DNA of 64,000 nt from Utricularia gibba (lineage: Eukaryota; Streptophyta; Magnoliopsida; Lamiales; Lentibulariaceae): contig NEEC01000010.1 in NCBI GenBank assembly GCA_002189035.1, positions 2,790,001-2,854,000 of the forward strand, given 5' to 3'. The notes beneath the pieces are model-generated. The model ran no database searches and was not told the origin of the DNA. It saw only the letters and a list, made by a program, of their open reading frames with translations. The position numbers and the translations under genes are program-made. Shown here piece after piece: positions 22,786 through 34,435 of the stretch; within the stretch, counting starts at the first letter, position 1; every line of letters begins with the position of its first letter.

Positions 22786-25700
22786 TCAGCCAATACATTT
22801 ACGGTACATGGCTAGAGCCCAGATCGGGAATACATTCCGATAGAGTGGGTAGTGCAGAATGCAGTTTCTCAAGAAGGCTCCAGAAAGTTCCTGAAACTTC
22901 CATTCTCAGTTACTGGATCAAGAGTGCAGTAAACGTTGATTTAGTTACCTGCTGGGGGAAATCTCCATCCTCCAACTGGGCGTTGATCAGAAGCCTTGCT
23001 GCACGGTTGAGTGGGGTGATGTCTCTCTGTGCCTGGAATAAATAATACTTTTTTTAATTTAATATAACAACAAATGGACTGTTGGGTTGGGCTGATGATT
23101 GACCTGGCCCGAATGCATGAGGCCCAACATGGCCCATGAGGTTTGCACCAAGTTTGAGCGATCTCCTTCCAGTGCCACGTACTCCTGTTATTTAATAATT
23201 TTAATTAATTAAGCGTATGTATATATTATTTACATGTTTTCAGAGCTTACCTTCTTAGGGCAAGAAAGGTAGGATTCTCCCCAACCGCCGTCGTCCCTCT
23301 GCGTGCTTAAGAGAAAATTAACTCCTCGACGGATGGCGGAGCAATTCTGGTATGTATTGCCGGCGGCGGATAGTCCGGAGAGTGCGAACCAAGCGCCGTA
23401 GGTGAAGCAAACTGCCCAACTCCCGTACCTTGCAAAACAATATGCTATCGATGATGGTGATTGGGATCGTAAGTGTTGAAGTTCTTTTACCATGAGCCAT
23501 CGGGTCTTTGAATACTCTTGATGTATTCATCAGCTTTCTTGATGGCGATCTCGATTTCTTTATTAAGGTGGTGGGGGTGCAGTTTCTTGAACAGAACTAG
23601 GGCCTCGATTGATGCAGCTGTGCATTCCACGTACTCGTATTCCACGACGATACCTTCGTAAAACTCCGAAGGATTCAGCAACTGCAAAATGTGCTTTTTT
23701 TTTCGGATGAAGTTTAATCGGTTTGGAATGTGGATGTGGGAACCTACCTCAAGCCACTTTGATGCCCCTGCTGGCTCCCAAGCTGAAAAGCCACCATTTT
23801 TGCTCTGCAGTTGTAAACCGTGAGATGGGACAAAATGGAATGGATTATGCCCAACGCGTGTCTGTGAAAAAGTCTCACTTGCAAATACATGATCACATTG
23901 ACAGCATCGTGGAGTTTCACGTCTTTCATCTTGTCTCCAACGATTTCCGGTGACATCATGGAGAAGAGAAGGCAACACTGATAAACAGAAACTCAAAGGG
24001 ATGTCTTTTCCATCAAGAATCAAAATACCAATGGATTGCAAGCGTACCTTTAAACCCTCTGCGGTGCAATCGGAGACTGGCAATCCATGATCTTGATCAG
24101 AAAATGTCCATGATCCTCTAGAAATATGCCGGTACATACTCCGGAAATCACCTGAAGGATTATCCTTCACCTGCATGTGAGTAGCTATTGATATATCTGT
24201 TGATTTGCAGCGTGGCTAGAACATTTGTAATGAAGTAGCAACCTGAGATTTCTTTATGAACTCATGACCCCTCTTTAAGGTCTCTCCTATCTCATCAGTG
24301 AGATCACATTCCAATAATGCTTGTATGGCAGAACTTGCATCCCACAGCTGACTGCCAATACTCTGTTTATGAACCCATGATCAGTTATTGTCAGTTCTAG
24401 ATCATGGATTGTGAGCATTTTTGTTTATAATAACTGAATAAAGCATCGCACTGGTACATTACCTGCATCTTCATGCCATCCTCCGCTACCCACATGTAAT
24501 CGGGGATGCGGGCGAGGTGTTTCTTGACGTACTCCCCCTGAGGATCCTCAACCCAACAAGCCATCAAGCAAAGTGCCTTCTCTATGCAGCCTATGGTAAT
24601 GTATCTACTGTTTTCATCTTCATAATGAACGTGTTTCATGGTAACTTGCAGAGCTTTGTCCCTCAGCTTATAGAAAGGCCAGCGAGACAGTAGAGGCTCA
24701 GCAATTGCATAGCAAGCATCCCAAATGAAGTCCTGTACAAATCCATGCGCATAATACAGATCCTCCTGCCATAGCATACAGGTTTTCAGATCTTGCTCCT
24801 TCCTCTTCATTAAGTGTAATTCATTATCAATGACTAACCTTTGCGCATACTTTTCGCAGGCTTCTCCAATCAATCTTCTCGTAAGGCTCATCATATAACT
24901 CTTGTCTGAGTTCTAAGATCAGAGGAGTGATTGGAGCTACAAATCTCTTGCCATACAAGTAGGACATTGGCATGTAAACCGTACGACAATAACACATCAT
25001 TTTGCCTGCCATTTGAAATAAGATATATCATGTCAACCTGTGTCATGAAAAAGGAAAACAGACAGAAGAGGACCTGGATGCATTGGGAGATATGAAGGGA
25101 ACAACCAGAATTCAGGTGGCATCGGGTTAGTACCGGACCAATCGTACAACCCGATTATCTGAAAATAGGAACAATCATGTACATGTTTCACTAGTCTCAA
25201 TCTCTGAAAGTTTAGAGTTGAGAAAGAGTACCGATAGATAAGTCTTGCCCCAAGAAGGGATGGCCTTAACCGTTCCGTGGTCCATGATCCACTTCCTAGC
25301 TTTGATGCAGGAGGTATTGTTGCTGTCTACGCCCAGAATCCTCATGCAAATGTAACTTAGTGCAGTGCAGAACATCATGCTGTGACCTTCTACATGGAAC
25401 CCCCATCCTCCATCTTCATTCTATCATCAATTCTCAAGTATGTTGTACAGTTTTTTCTCTTGTGCTTAAATTGTTATCTCGTTCTAGTTCTTACCCAAAA
25501 TTGAGTTAGTTTACCTGATGGCAGTACAGATAACGAAGAATCTCTCTGCAGTGTTGGGGTGAGAAAACAGTATTGAGGCATCCCATCATGTACAAGGTCA
25601 TCACCTGCATGGCGTAAGTGGCAAGGTTGAAAAAATTGCAACGCTTTATTTCTAAAACAGGCAAAGGCGAATGCTTTACCAGTGGCGGTAGAAAGTACAG

Positions 25701-26135
25701 CGGGCCGGAGTTTTCTGCGGGCCAGTGGCCGTCGCTGGCTTGCAACGTCGCCAAAAAATGAACCCCACGCCGGAGAGCGGCGGTGGCTTTCTCATGACTC
25801 ACATCTTCATCATCACCCACCCTCACTTGCTGTATCCTTTGCCGAAAGTTACTCTCATGCAAATACTGCACAATTCAGCATGCTATGTAAGTTGGCAATA
25901 ATCACTTGTTCATAAAATTTTCGAACGCAAATACCTGCATCCGCCATAGGAGATCACCGTTTGCCTTCACACGGTGGCGATTCTCCCAAAAGTCACTTCG
26001 GGCCTTCTCCACTGCTTCCCGGAGCTCCGGTGTGCCGTAGTCCTCATCGAAAGTCCACGTCTGTCTTCCCACAAAGTTGTTAGTGGTGTAGAGGTAAGGA
26101 TTATTGTCTCCCTGAGCAACTTTGAGTCTCCACAT
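22786..26135 (-). CDS. Oxidosqualene cyclase 1 (triterpene synthase), beta-amyrin/lupeol-type
   Basis: Cyclises 2,3-oxidosqualene to a pentacyclic triterpene alcohol at the ER membrane. The protein starts [20 protein letters not shown] and ends MYRKCIG, about 760 residues in roughly 17 exons with GT/AG borders, and I see no frame break. Signatures in order: [16 protein letters not shown] (QW-type repeat), [55 protein letters not shown] with the catalytic Asp of [40 protein letters not shown] and [14 protein letters not shown]. The motif that is MWCYCR in beta-amyrin synthases and MLCYCR in lupeol synthases is MMCYCR here. Unlike OSC2, the stretch before DCTAE reads DHGLPVS rather than DxGW-type. 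The product cannot be read from sequence. The 5' flank to about 26620 is shared by all three copies. Confidence 0.95.
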
Positions 26136-26620
26136 GACTGACTACTTGCTATGCTGCGAAGAAAAAATATGATGTCAATGATGGCTTTCTGAAATGCATG
26201 CATGTCGAAGTATTACATGAAAAAACCAAGGTTTGTTTGTCATTTGCAGGCTAGAGAGGAAGGGGGAGTATTCATGACTGGCAAACCTGAATGCCTTGGA
26301 GTTGCCACAAGTGACTCTGAGGAGAAAATGCCTGTGTATCTATAGTTCCATACTACAACAGTAGCTCTGCCTGCATCTTTTATGGGGAGGTAGGAGGTCT
26401 ACATTTACTGCAAGCACGGAGAAGGACATGCATTCAGGCAATTTTTTCTAAAAAACAAAGAATCAAGTTGGAGGGCTGGAGGTATGCAACGATCATCATG
26501 TAATAATTAATGATCCAATATAATTGCTTCACCGTGACCATCTTCCATTCCCTGGACTCTGACACTTTTCAAATCCTAAGGTTTTGCATCACACTCTCCT
26601 GTATTTTGGAGAAATAGGAA
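26136..26620 (-). promoter_or_regulatory. OSC1 5' flank, conserved in all three OSC copies
   Basis: This interval aligns with 38576-39040 (OSC2) and 45982-46345 (OSC3). Shared blocks include ggctagagaggaaggggga and gtgactctgaggaga. It probably contains the promoter and leader, and possibly a 5' leader intron. No specific factor site is claimed. Confidence 0.5.
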
Positions 26621-26813
26621 ATTGTCCTAATCCATAAGCTACACAATTTTTTTACCTGATACGTGTTAAATGTGTGAGTTTTTTACCTATTTTGTTAGAA
26701 ACCATGTCAGACTATATATTTTATTATATTAATTATAAATTTTTTATAATTATAATTAAAAGTATGCATATTTTAATAAAAATATGTTTTATAGTAAAAT
26801 GTTATGTTAATAT

Positions 26814-27365
26814 CTGTGATTGTGACTCGGGTTTCAAAACCGGTTTGACCGGTCAAACTCTGAGTTTGACCGATCAATATATATTATATTAAAATTTATT
26901 TTATTATTATATAATAAAAGTACAAATATAATAACTTAAATCATTATTTGTCATATATAGATATAAAGATTGAGTTTTCATTAATATTATTATTAAATAT
27001 TAATAATAAAGATCATTAACTATTATTATTAAGTTTTCATTAACTCAAACATTGAGCATAAAAAAACAGAGAAATGCATTGATTTTGAATGTCATTTACA
27101 TACCATTGCAATAACAAAACAAGTATTGAAAAATTAGCAAAATTAAAAATTGATAGTGTGCAATATTTATTCAATAGCTATATATAGTACTAAAATCTAT
27201 AAATAAACAATTATTACCCTGCAATTTGATAAAAATAATGGCAGGACTGTTTTTAATAAAAAAATCTTAAAAAATAGGTACTTGATAGACCCTTTAACCG
27301 GTAAAACAAGATAAATCGATTAATCGGTTTGACTCGCCGGTTAACCGGTCGAGTCACAATCACAG
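26814..27365. mobile_element. hAT-like MITE, 552 bp, with 8-bp target duplication
   Basis: The ends are inverted repeats: ctgtgattgtgactcg at 26814-26829 and its complement ending at 27365. Inside both ends lie ccggtt/ggtcaa-rich palindromic motifs. The octamer gttaatat flanks both sides (26806-26813 and 27366-27373). An 8-bp duplication is typical of hAT transposons. There is no coding capacity, so it is non-autonomous. Confidence 0.75.
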
Positions 27366-27373
27366 GTTAATAT

Positions 27374-28344
27374 TTATATTTTAATAAATATGATTCATAA
27401 AACAGAAAATAAACATATATTAAAAATAATAAAATAATAAAAAACATACGTAATAATCATAAATAAATAATTTGATTACCAATGATTATAGTTGAATAAT
27501 GTAAAAATCTTCATAAATATTATTAATAGTGAAAATGATTATTTGTAATAAAAAATATTTTTTCTATATTTTGGATTTGAAATGCTTTAATTTAGTAATA
27601 CTTCATACAAAAATTTCATGTATATTATACATATGTGTTATATTTTTAGTTATATATATGTGAATAGAATAAAATTGTAAAAAATTCACACACTAAACAC
27701 GTAATAGCTAAAATAATTGTGAAGGTAGTGTACCAGTTGGGGGAGTTAATTGGCTGTATAGCTGTACGTATTTTGCAAACCTTGATGTTAAGCCTGGTTC
27801 GGTTTGCAAATGAATATTTCACTTGCATATTAATAGTAATATTAACATTAGTATTTTTAATGAAATTTCATATATTAATATTAATTTCATATGTATATAC
27901 AATAGATAATAAATAAATTATTTTTAAAATTAAAGATTATATGTACTTTCATATAGTATAATTATATAAAAAAATTATTATAACATCCTACAATACATAT
28001 ATTTCTTATAATTTTTCTTTAAAATACTTATATTTTAAAATATTTTTAATTTGTAAACTACACGTATGATTTTTTACAAATTCTTTGCAAAATATTTTGC
28101 AAATGGATTTGTGAAATTACATGGATAAACCCAAGGGGCACCAGTTGGGGGCTGGGATGCGAGACGACTTGTTCAAAATGGAGAGACTGGAAACCCCAGA
28201 CTGCATGAGGTGTTTCAGACCTCCAAATAGTCCTATTGATCCAGGGTGATTTAAAAAAGTGACCACCCTATGTGTAAAATTTTTGCCTCAGTGCGTGAGA
28301 GAGAAAGTGACAGTGGCCATTGATCCATTGCCTACCACCAGCAC
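27374..28344. other. AT-rich spacer ending in duplicated OSC flank
   Basis: 27374-28130 is AT-rich without coding signal. 28138-28344 resembles the OSC2 flank at about 39345-39465 (shared gacgacttgttcaaaatgga and ctggaaaccccagactgcat). It ends in the 9-bp target copy caccagcac at 28336-28344. Confidence 0.6.
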
Positions 28345-28489
28345 GGGTCCTTTAGTTTTCTACCCACTGCAATTTAATGGTATTTGAAAAGTACCCACTA
28401 TGTGTTACTATGTTAAAAAAGTACCCATCTTCTAAAAATTATTTTTTATTTTATACTATTTTATTCATTTTTTATTAAATAAAGATGCA

Positions 28490-28866
28490 GTCCCACTAGA
28501 TCACCGCGCATGGTCAAGCGATTGTGCGGCGGGAATGGCACTTCATGCGTGCCAGTCCATCACCCGCCCGCACATGGCACGAGCGTCTTGTGCGAGGCGC
28601 AACCCGCACACGCTACCCTGACGCCGCTCCCTTGCATGCGAGGGCCGGCGTGCGTGCATCGTGCGCGACTTGATGCAAGGTCGGGACGTGCAGGCGTCCT
28701 GCATGAGTAGCCACCCGTGCATGCTACCCCAATGCCGCTTGTGCACATGCCCACATCGCCGCGTATCCCACATGACCAATGTACGCTGGAGCAGGGTGTG
28801 CGCCTCCATGCAGCGAGGATGACGCCTCGTCGCGCGCAAGCACTTCACCCACTTTCCCGCTTATTT
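28490..28866. other. GC- and CpG-rich island inside the MULE
   Basis: About 375 bp of high-GC, CpG-dense sequence abruptly bounded by AT-rich DNA on both sides. It contains diverged direct repeats about 108 bp apart (gctaccctgacgccgct near 28610 and gctaccccaatgccgct near 28720). Open frames occur on both strands, as expected from high GC. It may be captured foreign DNA or element-specific regulatory sequence. Confidence 0.65.
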
Positions 28867-28971
28867 AATATAATCAATATATATGTAATACAAAAATAAA
28901 TAAATTTAACTATATAATAATAACTTTTTATCATATAATAATAAAAATTTATTATGATGAAATAAATAACT

Positions 28972-29960
28972 GAATTATTTGATTATCATGTGATGTATTT
29001 GTCACTTGTATGTTATTATGGTTGGTCTTCATAATTCTTTATATAATTTAAGTAAAATCTATGATCACTCAACAAATGAGTACATAAAAATTAAAATTAA
29101 TACATTTACATAAGTTGATTGTATATACAATCATTATATATATAACTAATATAATTTCTGATGAAATAGATTTTAACATCATATTTTTTTATAAATATGT
29201 TTAAAGATATAATAATAACTTTTCGTTATTTAGTAATAAATTTAAATTATATTGAAATAAATTTATTTAAATGAATTATTTGATTCGCATGTGATGTGTT
29301 TGCCACTTCACATAATAAATGAATTATGGTTGGCCTTGATAATTGTTTATATAATTTAAGTAAAATTTATGGCCACTTAACGAATAAGTACATAATAATT
29401 AAAATTAATACATTTGCATAACTTGATTGTATATATACTCAATATATATGTAACTAAATATCATTTTTGATGAAATAGATTTTAACATCATTTTTCCTAT
29501 AAATATATTTAAAGATGTAATAATAACTTTTTGTTATTTAGTAATAAATTTGTATTATATTGAAATAAATTTATTTAAATGAATTCTTTGATTAGCATGT
29601 GATGTGTTTGCCACTTCACATAATAAATGAATTATGGTTGGTCTTCATAATTGTTTATATAATTTAAGTAAAATCTATAGCCACTTAACGAATTAGTACA
29701 TAAAAATTAAAATTAATACATTTACATAAGTTGATTGTATATATAATCATTATATATATAACTAATATAATTTCTAATGAAATAGATTTTAACATCAATT
29801 TTCCTATAAATATATTTAAAGATATAATAATAACACTTTATCATTTAGTAATAAATTTATATTATGTTGAAATAAATTTATTCAAATGAATTGTTTAATT
29901 ATTATGTGATGTGTTTGTCACTTACATCTACATGTTATTATGGTTGGACTCCATAATTAT
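28972..29960. repeat. Tandem repeats of about 305 bp in the MULE 5' region
   Basis: Units begin at about 28972, 29273, 29581 and 29888 (spacings 301, 308 and 307 bp). Each opens with a gaatt-tttgatt-catgtgatgt-like block and contains tggttggtcttcataatt and taatttaagtaaaat. Three full copies and a partial fourth are visible. They lie between the left TIR and the transposase, so they may be a subterminal repeat array. Confidence 0.8.
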
Positions 29961-30062
29961 TTATTTTGCATGGGCAATCATTAGGTCCACAATCATTAAT
30001 TTTAGAGCTTATAAATAGCCACACTCTCATTCGAGAGGTTATGCACAATCTTTGAATCTTTC

Positions 30063-32819
30063 TTGATATCTCTTCATTTGTTCTTGCAAATCTCAATGAG
30101 GAAGCTGGTGCGTGTGAGGATTTTTGCTGAAGGCAATATCATCAACTATGGAGATTTTACAACTTATGATACGCCACCGATAGAATTTACGGATTTTGAT
30201 ATAAATATTGAAATGAAGGATCTCATCAATCAATTGTTTGCATTTTGTGGAATCAACTCCAACGAATATACGCTTAATCTATCTGCCCATTACTATGATC
30301 AGGAAAGTAATACAACGCGATACATGCCTATTTATTCACAGATGGAACTTTCTTATATTTTTCATCCAAGTTATATTACTTTACCGGTGAATTTGTATGT
30401 TAGTTCCAGAAAATCTGTCACTCCCTCCTATTTAGGAGATCCCTCAACATATTTTAACAACTTTCCAAGTAGTTATATTAATGTTGAAGATAATGATGTT
30501 TCAGCAGCTTCAAGGGAAAGTGAAGAAGGTATGTTGCATAATTAATTTTATTAACTTTAGCATTTTATGATATATTATAATTTTAATGTATGATATGTAT
30601 TATGAATCTAATTCACATCTCATATATTAGAAGAGTATGCAAATTATGATTTTGGAGTGGCTCCAAATCCTGATGGTGATGCTTATTGGGATTATGACAA
30701 TGGACACCAAGTTCTAGGAGCAGAACTCCCACCTGAAACCAATGAGTCTGATGATGAAAATGATACAAATGATGAAAATATTATTGAACTCGAGGAAGAG
30801 GAATATGAATCTCCATTTACTATTGGTCAGCTATTTGCAGATAAAGAAGACTTTCATAATGCTGTGCGAAATCACATGATCAAAATTGGCAAGGAATATA
30901 TTGTGCATGATAGCGAGCCAAGAGTTCTAGATCTTCGTTACCCCATGTTTGGAGAACAACAGTGTAGATGGAGAATTCGTGCAGCACATTATAAAAAAAT
31001 CAATAGATGGAAGGTGAATAAACTGACTGAGCCTCATATTTGTCGGCGCCTTGGAGGAAGGTTTTTTAATCACAAGAATATCAATGTAACGTATATTGCA
31101 GAAAAGACCAAGCCGTATGTTCAAGCTGATATTGGGACAAAAGTATCTACAATTGTTACTAAAATCATACAGGAAACTGGTTATACTATACCATATCACA
31201 GAGCTTGGTTTGGAAGGCAAAGAGCATTTCAATTGCTCTATGGTTCTTGGGAGGAGTTAGTTCCGAAACTCCCTTCTTTTTTGCAGGAAGTAATGCTTCA
31301 AAATCAAGGAACAGTAATTGACTATAAACATCGGCAAGATGGCGAAACATTACATTATGTATTTTGGGCATTTGGACCGTGTATACGTGCATACCAGCAT
31401 ACACTCCCTGTTATCTCCGTCGATGCAACACATTTGTATTCCTCTTACAAGCATAAACTACTTATTGCAGTGACACTTACACCACTTCGGAAGATGTTGC
31501 CTCTTGCCTTTGCTGTTGTAGATGAGGAGACAGATGAATCTTGGCATTGGTTTTTACAACACATTGGTACTTATATTATATTGGATAAGCCAACATGTCT
31601 AATATCTGATTGATGTGGTTCAATAAGAAAGGGAGCACGACTTGTGTCTGCGTTTAGTGAAGAGCATGGAGGATGTCATTGATATTGCATTTGACATCTT
31701 CGAGCAAATCTTATGGATAAATTTAAAACTCCCGGAGTCAGAGATTGGTTCAACAAAGCGGCACATTCAAGTTACATTGATAAATTTGAAGAATACATGA
31801 ATAACATTAAACATCTTAATGTTAGGGCATGGGAATACCTGCATGCAATTCCTGCGCAAAAATGGACTTTGTCTTATGATGGTGGCAAGAGATATGGTAC
31901 TATGACAACCAATCAAGTAGAAGGAATAAACTGTGTGCTTTTGGGTGCACGACATCTTCCATTAACACCATTAGCTCAGGTATTATATTAACATCATTTT
32001 AAATAAAATATTTTAATCTAATATGTGTATACCTCCCGTAGGCAACATTCACACGGTGCAAAAAATATATGTATGAAGGTTTGGAAGAGGTTCTTAATAT
32101 GGAGCGTCAAAACAAAGTATTCAGCAAAGAAGCTGAACTCCTACTAAAGCGATGGGATAGACCAATCCCATATACAAATGTTGAGGTTTATGATCGTCGA
32201 CATAAGGTGGTTCGAGTCACAACTATTCGGAAGAATGGCTTGGAGAATGTGTGTTTCGTTAAAATCAAAGATCAAACTTGCACTTGTACCAAATGGCAAA
32301 ATTATGGTATACCGTGCTCTCATGCACAACAAGTAATTTCTCAAACCACAACTTGCTTTATATTTTTAAATACAATATTAATTATATACAAATTGTTTTG
32401 CATGAATAGGCTTGCAAGCTTCTTGGGATCGATCCACTAACATTAGTCAATCCAATCCACCTTCTACGCATCTATTGAATGCATATTGAAATCAATTTCA
32501 GCCACTCAGAACTGAGAAACATTGGCCCTCACCACTAGTGGTTCTTCGTGTTGATCCTGAACGTGCTAGACATGTTCGTCGTGGACGCCATCGTAGTACA
32601 CGCTTTCCAATGAACATGGATAGAGGAAGACATAGACATGTGAAAACGGGATATATGCATGTGGATGAAGACACAACTCCAAGTCATTCACAACCACATA
32701 GATCATCTGTGGATGTGCCATATGGACACAACTTCGAGCCGATTCCTCAACCGCCACGTGCCTCTATACAAGAACGTCCACAAAACCTGAACTTCGACCC
32801 ACCAGGACCATCGAATTAA
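30063..32819 (+). pseudogene. MULE transposase gene (MuDR-type), inactivated
   Basis: The first segment (about 30063-30530) has a PB1-like N-terminal region as in MuDR proteins (VRIFAEGNIINYGDFTTYD). A small intron follows, then an acidic stretch. The DNA-binding and MULE domains come next, with FGPCIRAYQHTLPVISVDAT, KMLPLAFAVVDEETDESWHW and TTNQVEGINCVLLGAR supplying the expected D, D and E residues. A SWIM zinc finger CTCTKWQNYGIPCSH ends the core, and a basic/Pro-rich tail ends at 32819. Three in-frame TGA stops at 31611-31613, 31680-31682 and 31692-31694 fall where the family has Arg (R of ISDR, and both Arg of HRYCIRHL), so each is a single CGA to TGA change. The region near 32420-32530 is also disturbed. 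The gene is dead as read. Confidence 0.9.
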
Positions 32820-33349
32820 CAACGACGTAAGAAAAATGCATTTCAAAGAATGTTTAATTTTTTTTCATAAAATGATGTAAACGCTGCAATTTATTATATA
32901 TGTTGGTTATATTGATCATATTTAATTATGTTATATTGAAATTTTTTTTGTATATTTAGCTTTATTTATAATAAATATGTTGTTAAATCTATTTCATAAG
33001 AAACTATATTTAATTACATATATATATATATATATATATTGATTATACATATAGTCAATTTTAAAAAGTGCATGTGTAGTTATATGATTTATAATGAAAT
33101 CAATATTACATATTTATTTATTTACATTTTTTATAAATATAATAGCTATTTTTGTTATAAAAAATACAATATCATATAATATGAATAAAAAACATGAATA
33201 CTTAACAAATTAATAAATCAAAAAAGAGCTAGTGTGATCACAATTCCAGAATTAGATATTTGACTAATAGATTTTTTAAAAGATTTATTTTATTAAAAAA
33301 ATTTGGTAATGAATAATGATATATATTTTATGATTACTAACTAGTAGGA

Positions 33350-33486
33350 TGTTTGGGCGAAACTAAGTGGATGTCCGAACCGACTAATGTTGAAGAATTA
33401 GCGAATGAGTCGTGGTTGGGGGTGAAATGCCATTCAAACCTAGAACTAGCTGGTTCTCCCCAAAATGCGTTGGGTGCAGTAGTTTG
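33350..33486 (+). pseudogene. Plastid 23S rRNA fragment (nuclear copy) inside the MULE
   Basis: About 135 bp read like the plastid 23S rRNA gene: gtccgaaccgactaatgttg, gggtgaaatgcca and agctggttctcccc, followed by aaatgcgttg. The last phrase with its following bases is of plastid rather than bacterial or cytosolic type. Several differences are G to A or C to T, as expected for an old methylated insert. Both edges pass straight into AT-rich element DNA. It is a fragment and not a functional rRNA gene. Confidence 0.85.
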
Positions 33487-33809
33487 ATTAAAGTGAAAAA
33501 TTAGTTATATTTTTAATGTTTTATAATTCTTTTTATATTTAATTATCATATATTTAGCATAAATTAATAATTTTCACATAATTTATCAAATTTACATAAT
33601 AAAATAAATAGAAAATAAAATTAAAACTCATGTCCGGTATCCGAGTAGATAAAATGAATATATAGGATTTTTGTTTAATAGAAATTGAGTAAAATAGAGT
33701 AGAATAAAAAATAATTTTTAGAAGATGGGTACTTTTTTAACATAGTAGCACATAGTGGGTACTTTTCAAATACCATTAAGTTACAGTGGGTAGAAAAGTA
33801 AAAAACTCC

Positions 33810-34369
33810 CACCAGCACCGACATTGAATGCTCTAGTGACAGTTCGACCGGGAGATGGATGCCTTGACCCCATCGTTATCCTTTTACCAGCATGCATTCT
33901 GAGATTAGCAGAGCCGCAGCTGGAGAAGTTAAAACAAAAAACAATCATTCACCAATTTGAGCCGGCCACCAATGTAAGAGGGGTGGTAGCCCATTAGGAT
34001 ATTGTGGCCCAAACAGGATATTCTGTTTCGCTTTATTTCTTGAAAAATTCATTGAAAAAATATTGTGAAAAATAAAGATAAATTTTTAAAAAATTAGTAT
34101 TTTTAATTACATTTTTTATAAATATTATTAAATTATATTTAATAGTAATATATTAGTATATATATAAGTATATTATAATTGAAAATGTTAATTATATATA
34201 AAATTTTAAGGTATAGATATAATTAACTTTATCTCATTTAGTCATATAAAACTGATATACATATATTAATTAATTTATTTATAATTTATACGTAAACTTA
34301 ATTATAAATTTTCTATACTATGATATCAAATATAATTTTGAAAAATTGCGATTCAAGGCTCGTAAACGG
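33810..34369. other. OSC1-unit flank right of the MULE
   Basis: 33819-34060 aligns with the OSC2-unit flank in two parts (39466-39530 and 40170-40500), interrupted there by an AT-rich element. Shared blocks include cgacattgaatgctct and cccatcgttatcc. The rest is AT-rich, with no gene. Confidence 0.5.
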
Positions 34370-34428
34370 AGGAGATGAGAAATCTCAATGGAATGGCATA
34401 TTCCTTGCAGGGGCCGAAGGATGATGCC
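34370..34428. repeat. Duplication-unit end module, copy A
   Basis: The stretch gatgagaaatctca then tggaatggcatattccttgc and aggggccgaag recurs at 41003-41047. In this copy it abuts the ADNT1 promoter relic; in the other it abuts the bHLH gene relic. It marks the right edge of a duplicated unit. Confidence 0.65.
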
Positions 34429-34435
34429 TCAACCC

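Larger units (their letters stand above)
28345..33809. mobile_element. Complete TIR-type Mutator-like element (MULE), 5465 bp
   Basis: Terminal inverted repeats of about 140 bp match closely at 28345-28484 and 33668-33809 (for example aatggtatttgaaaagtacc on the left and its complement on the right). The 9-bp caccagcac is directly repeated immediately outside (28336-28344 and 33810-33818), the hallmark duplication length of Mutator elements. Sequence right of the element continues as the OSC flank, and the OSC2 flank near 39465 has the same sequence without the insert. Inside are a GC-rich island, about 305-bp tandem repeats, a decayed transposase gene and a plastid rRNA fragment. Confidence 0.92.

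Noticed and set aside
28510-28899. Several open frames on both strands of the GC island.
   Set aside because: Open frames are expected by chance at high GC; no conserved domain was recognised.
33350-33486. A functional rRNA gene.
   Set aside because: Only about 135 bp of a 23S gene of nearly 3 kb, with several substitutions and flanked by transposon DNA.
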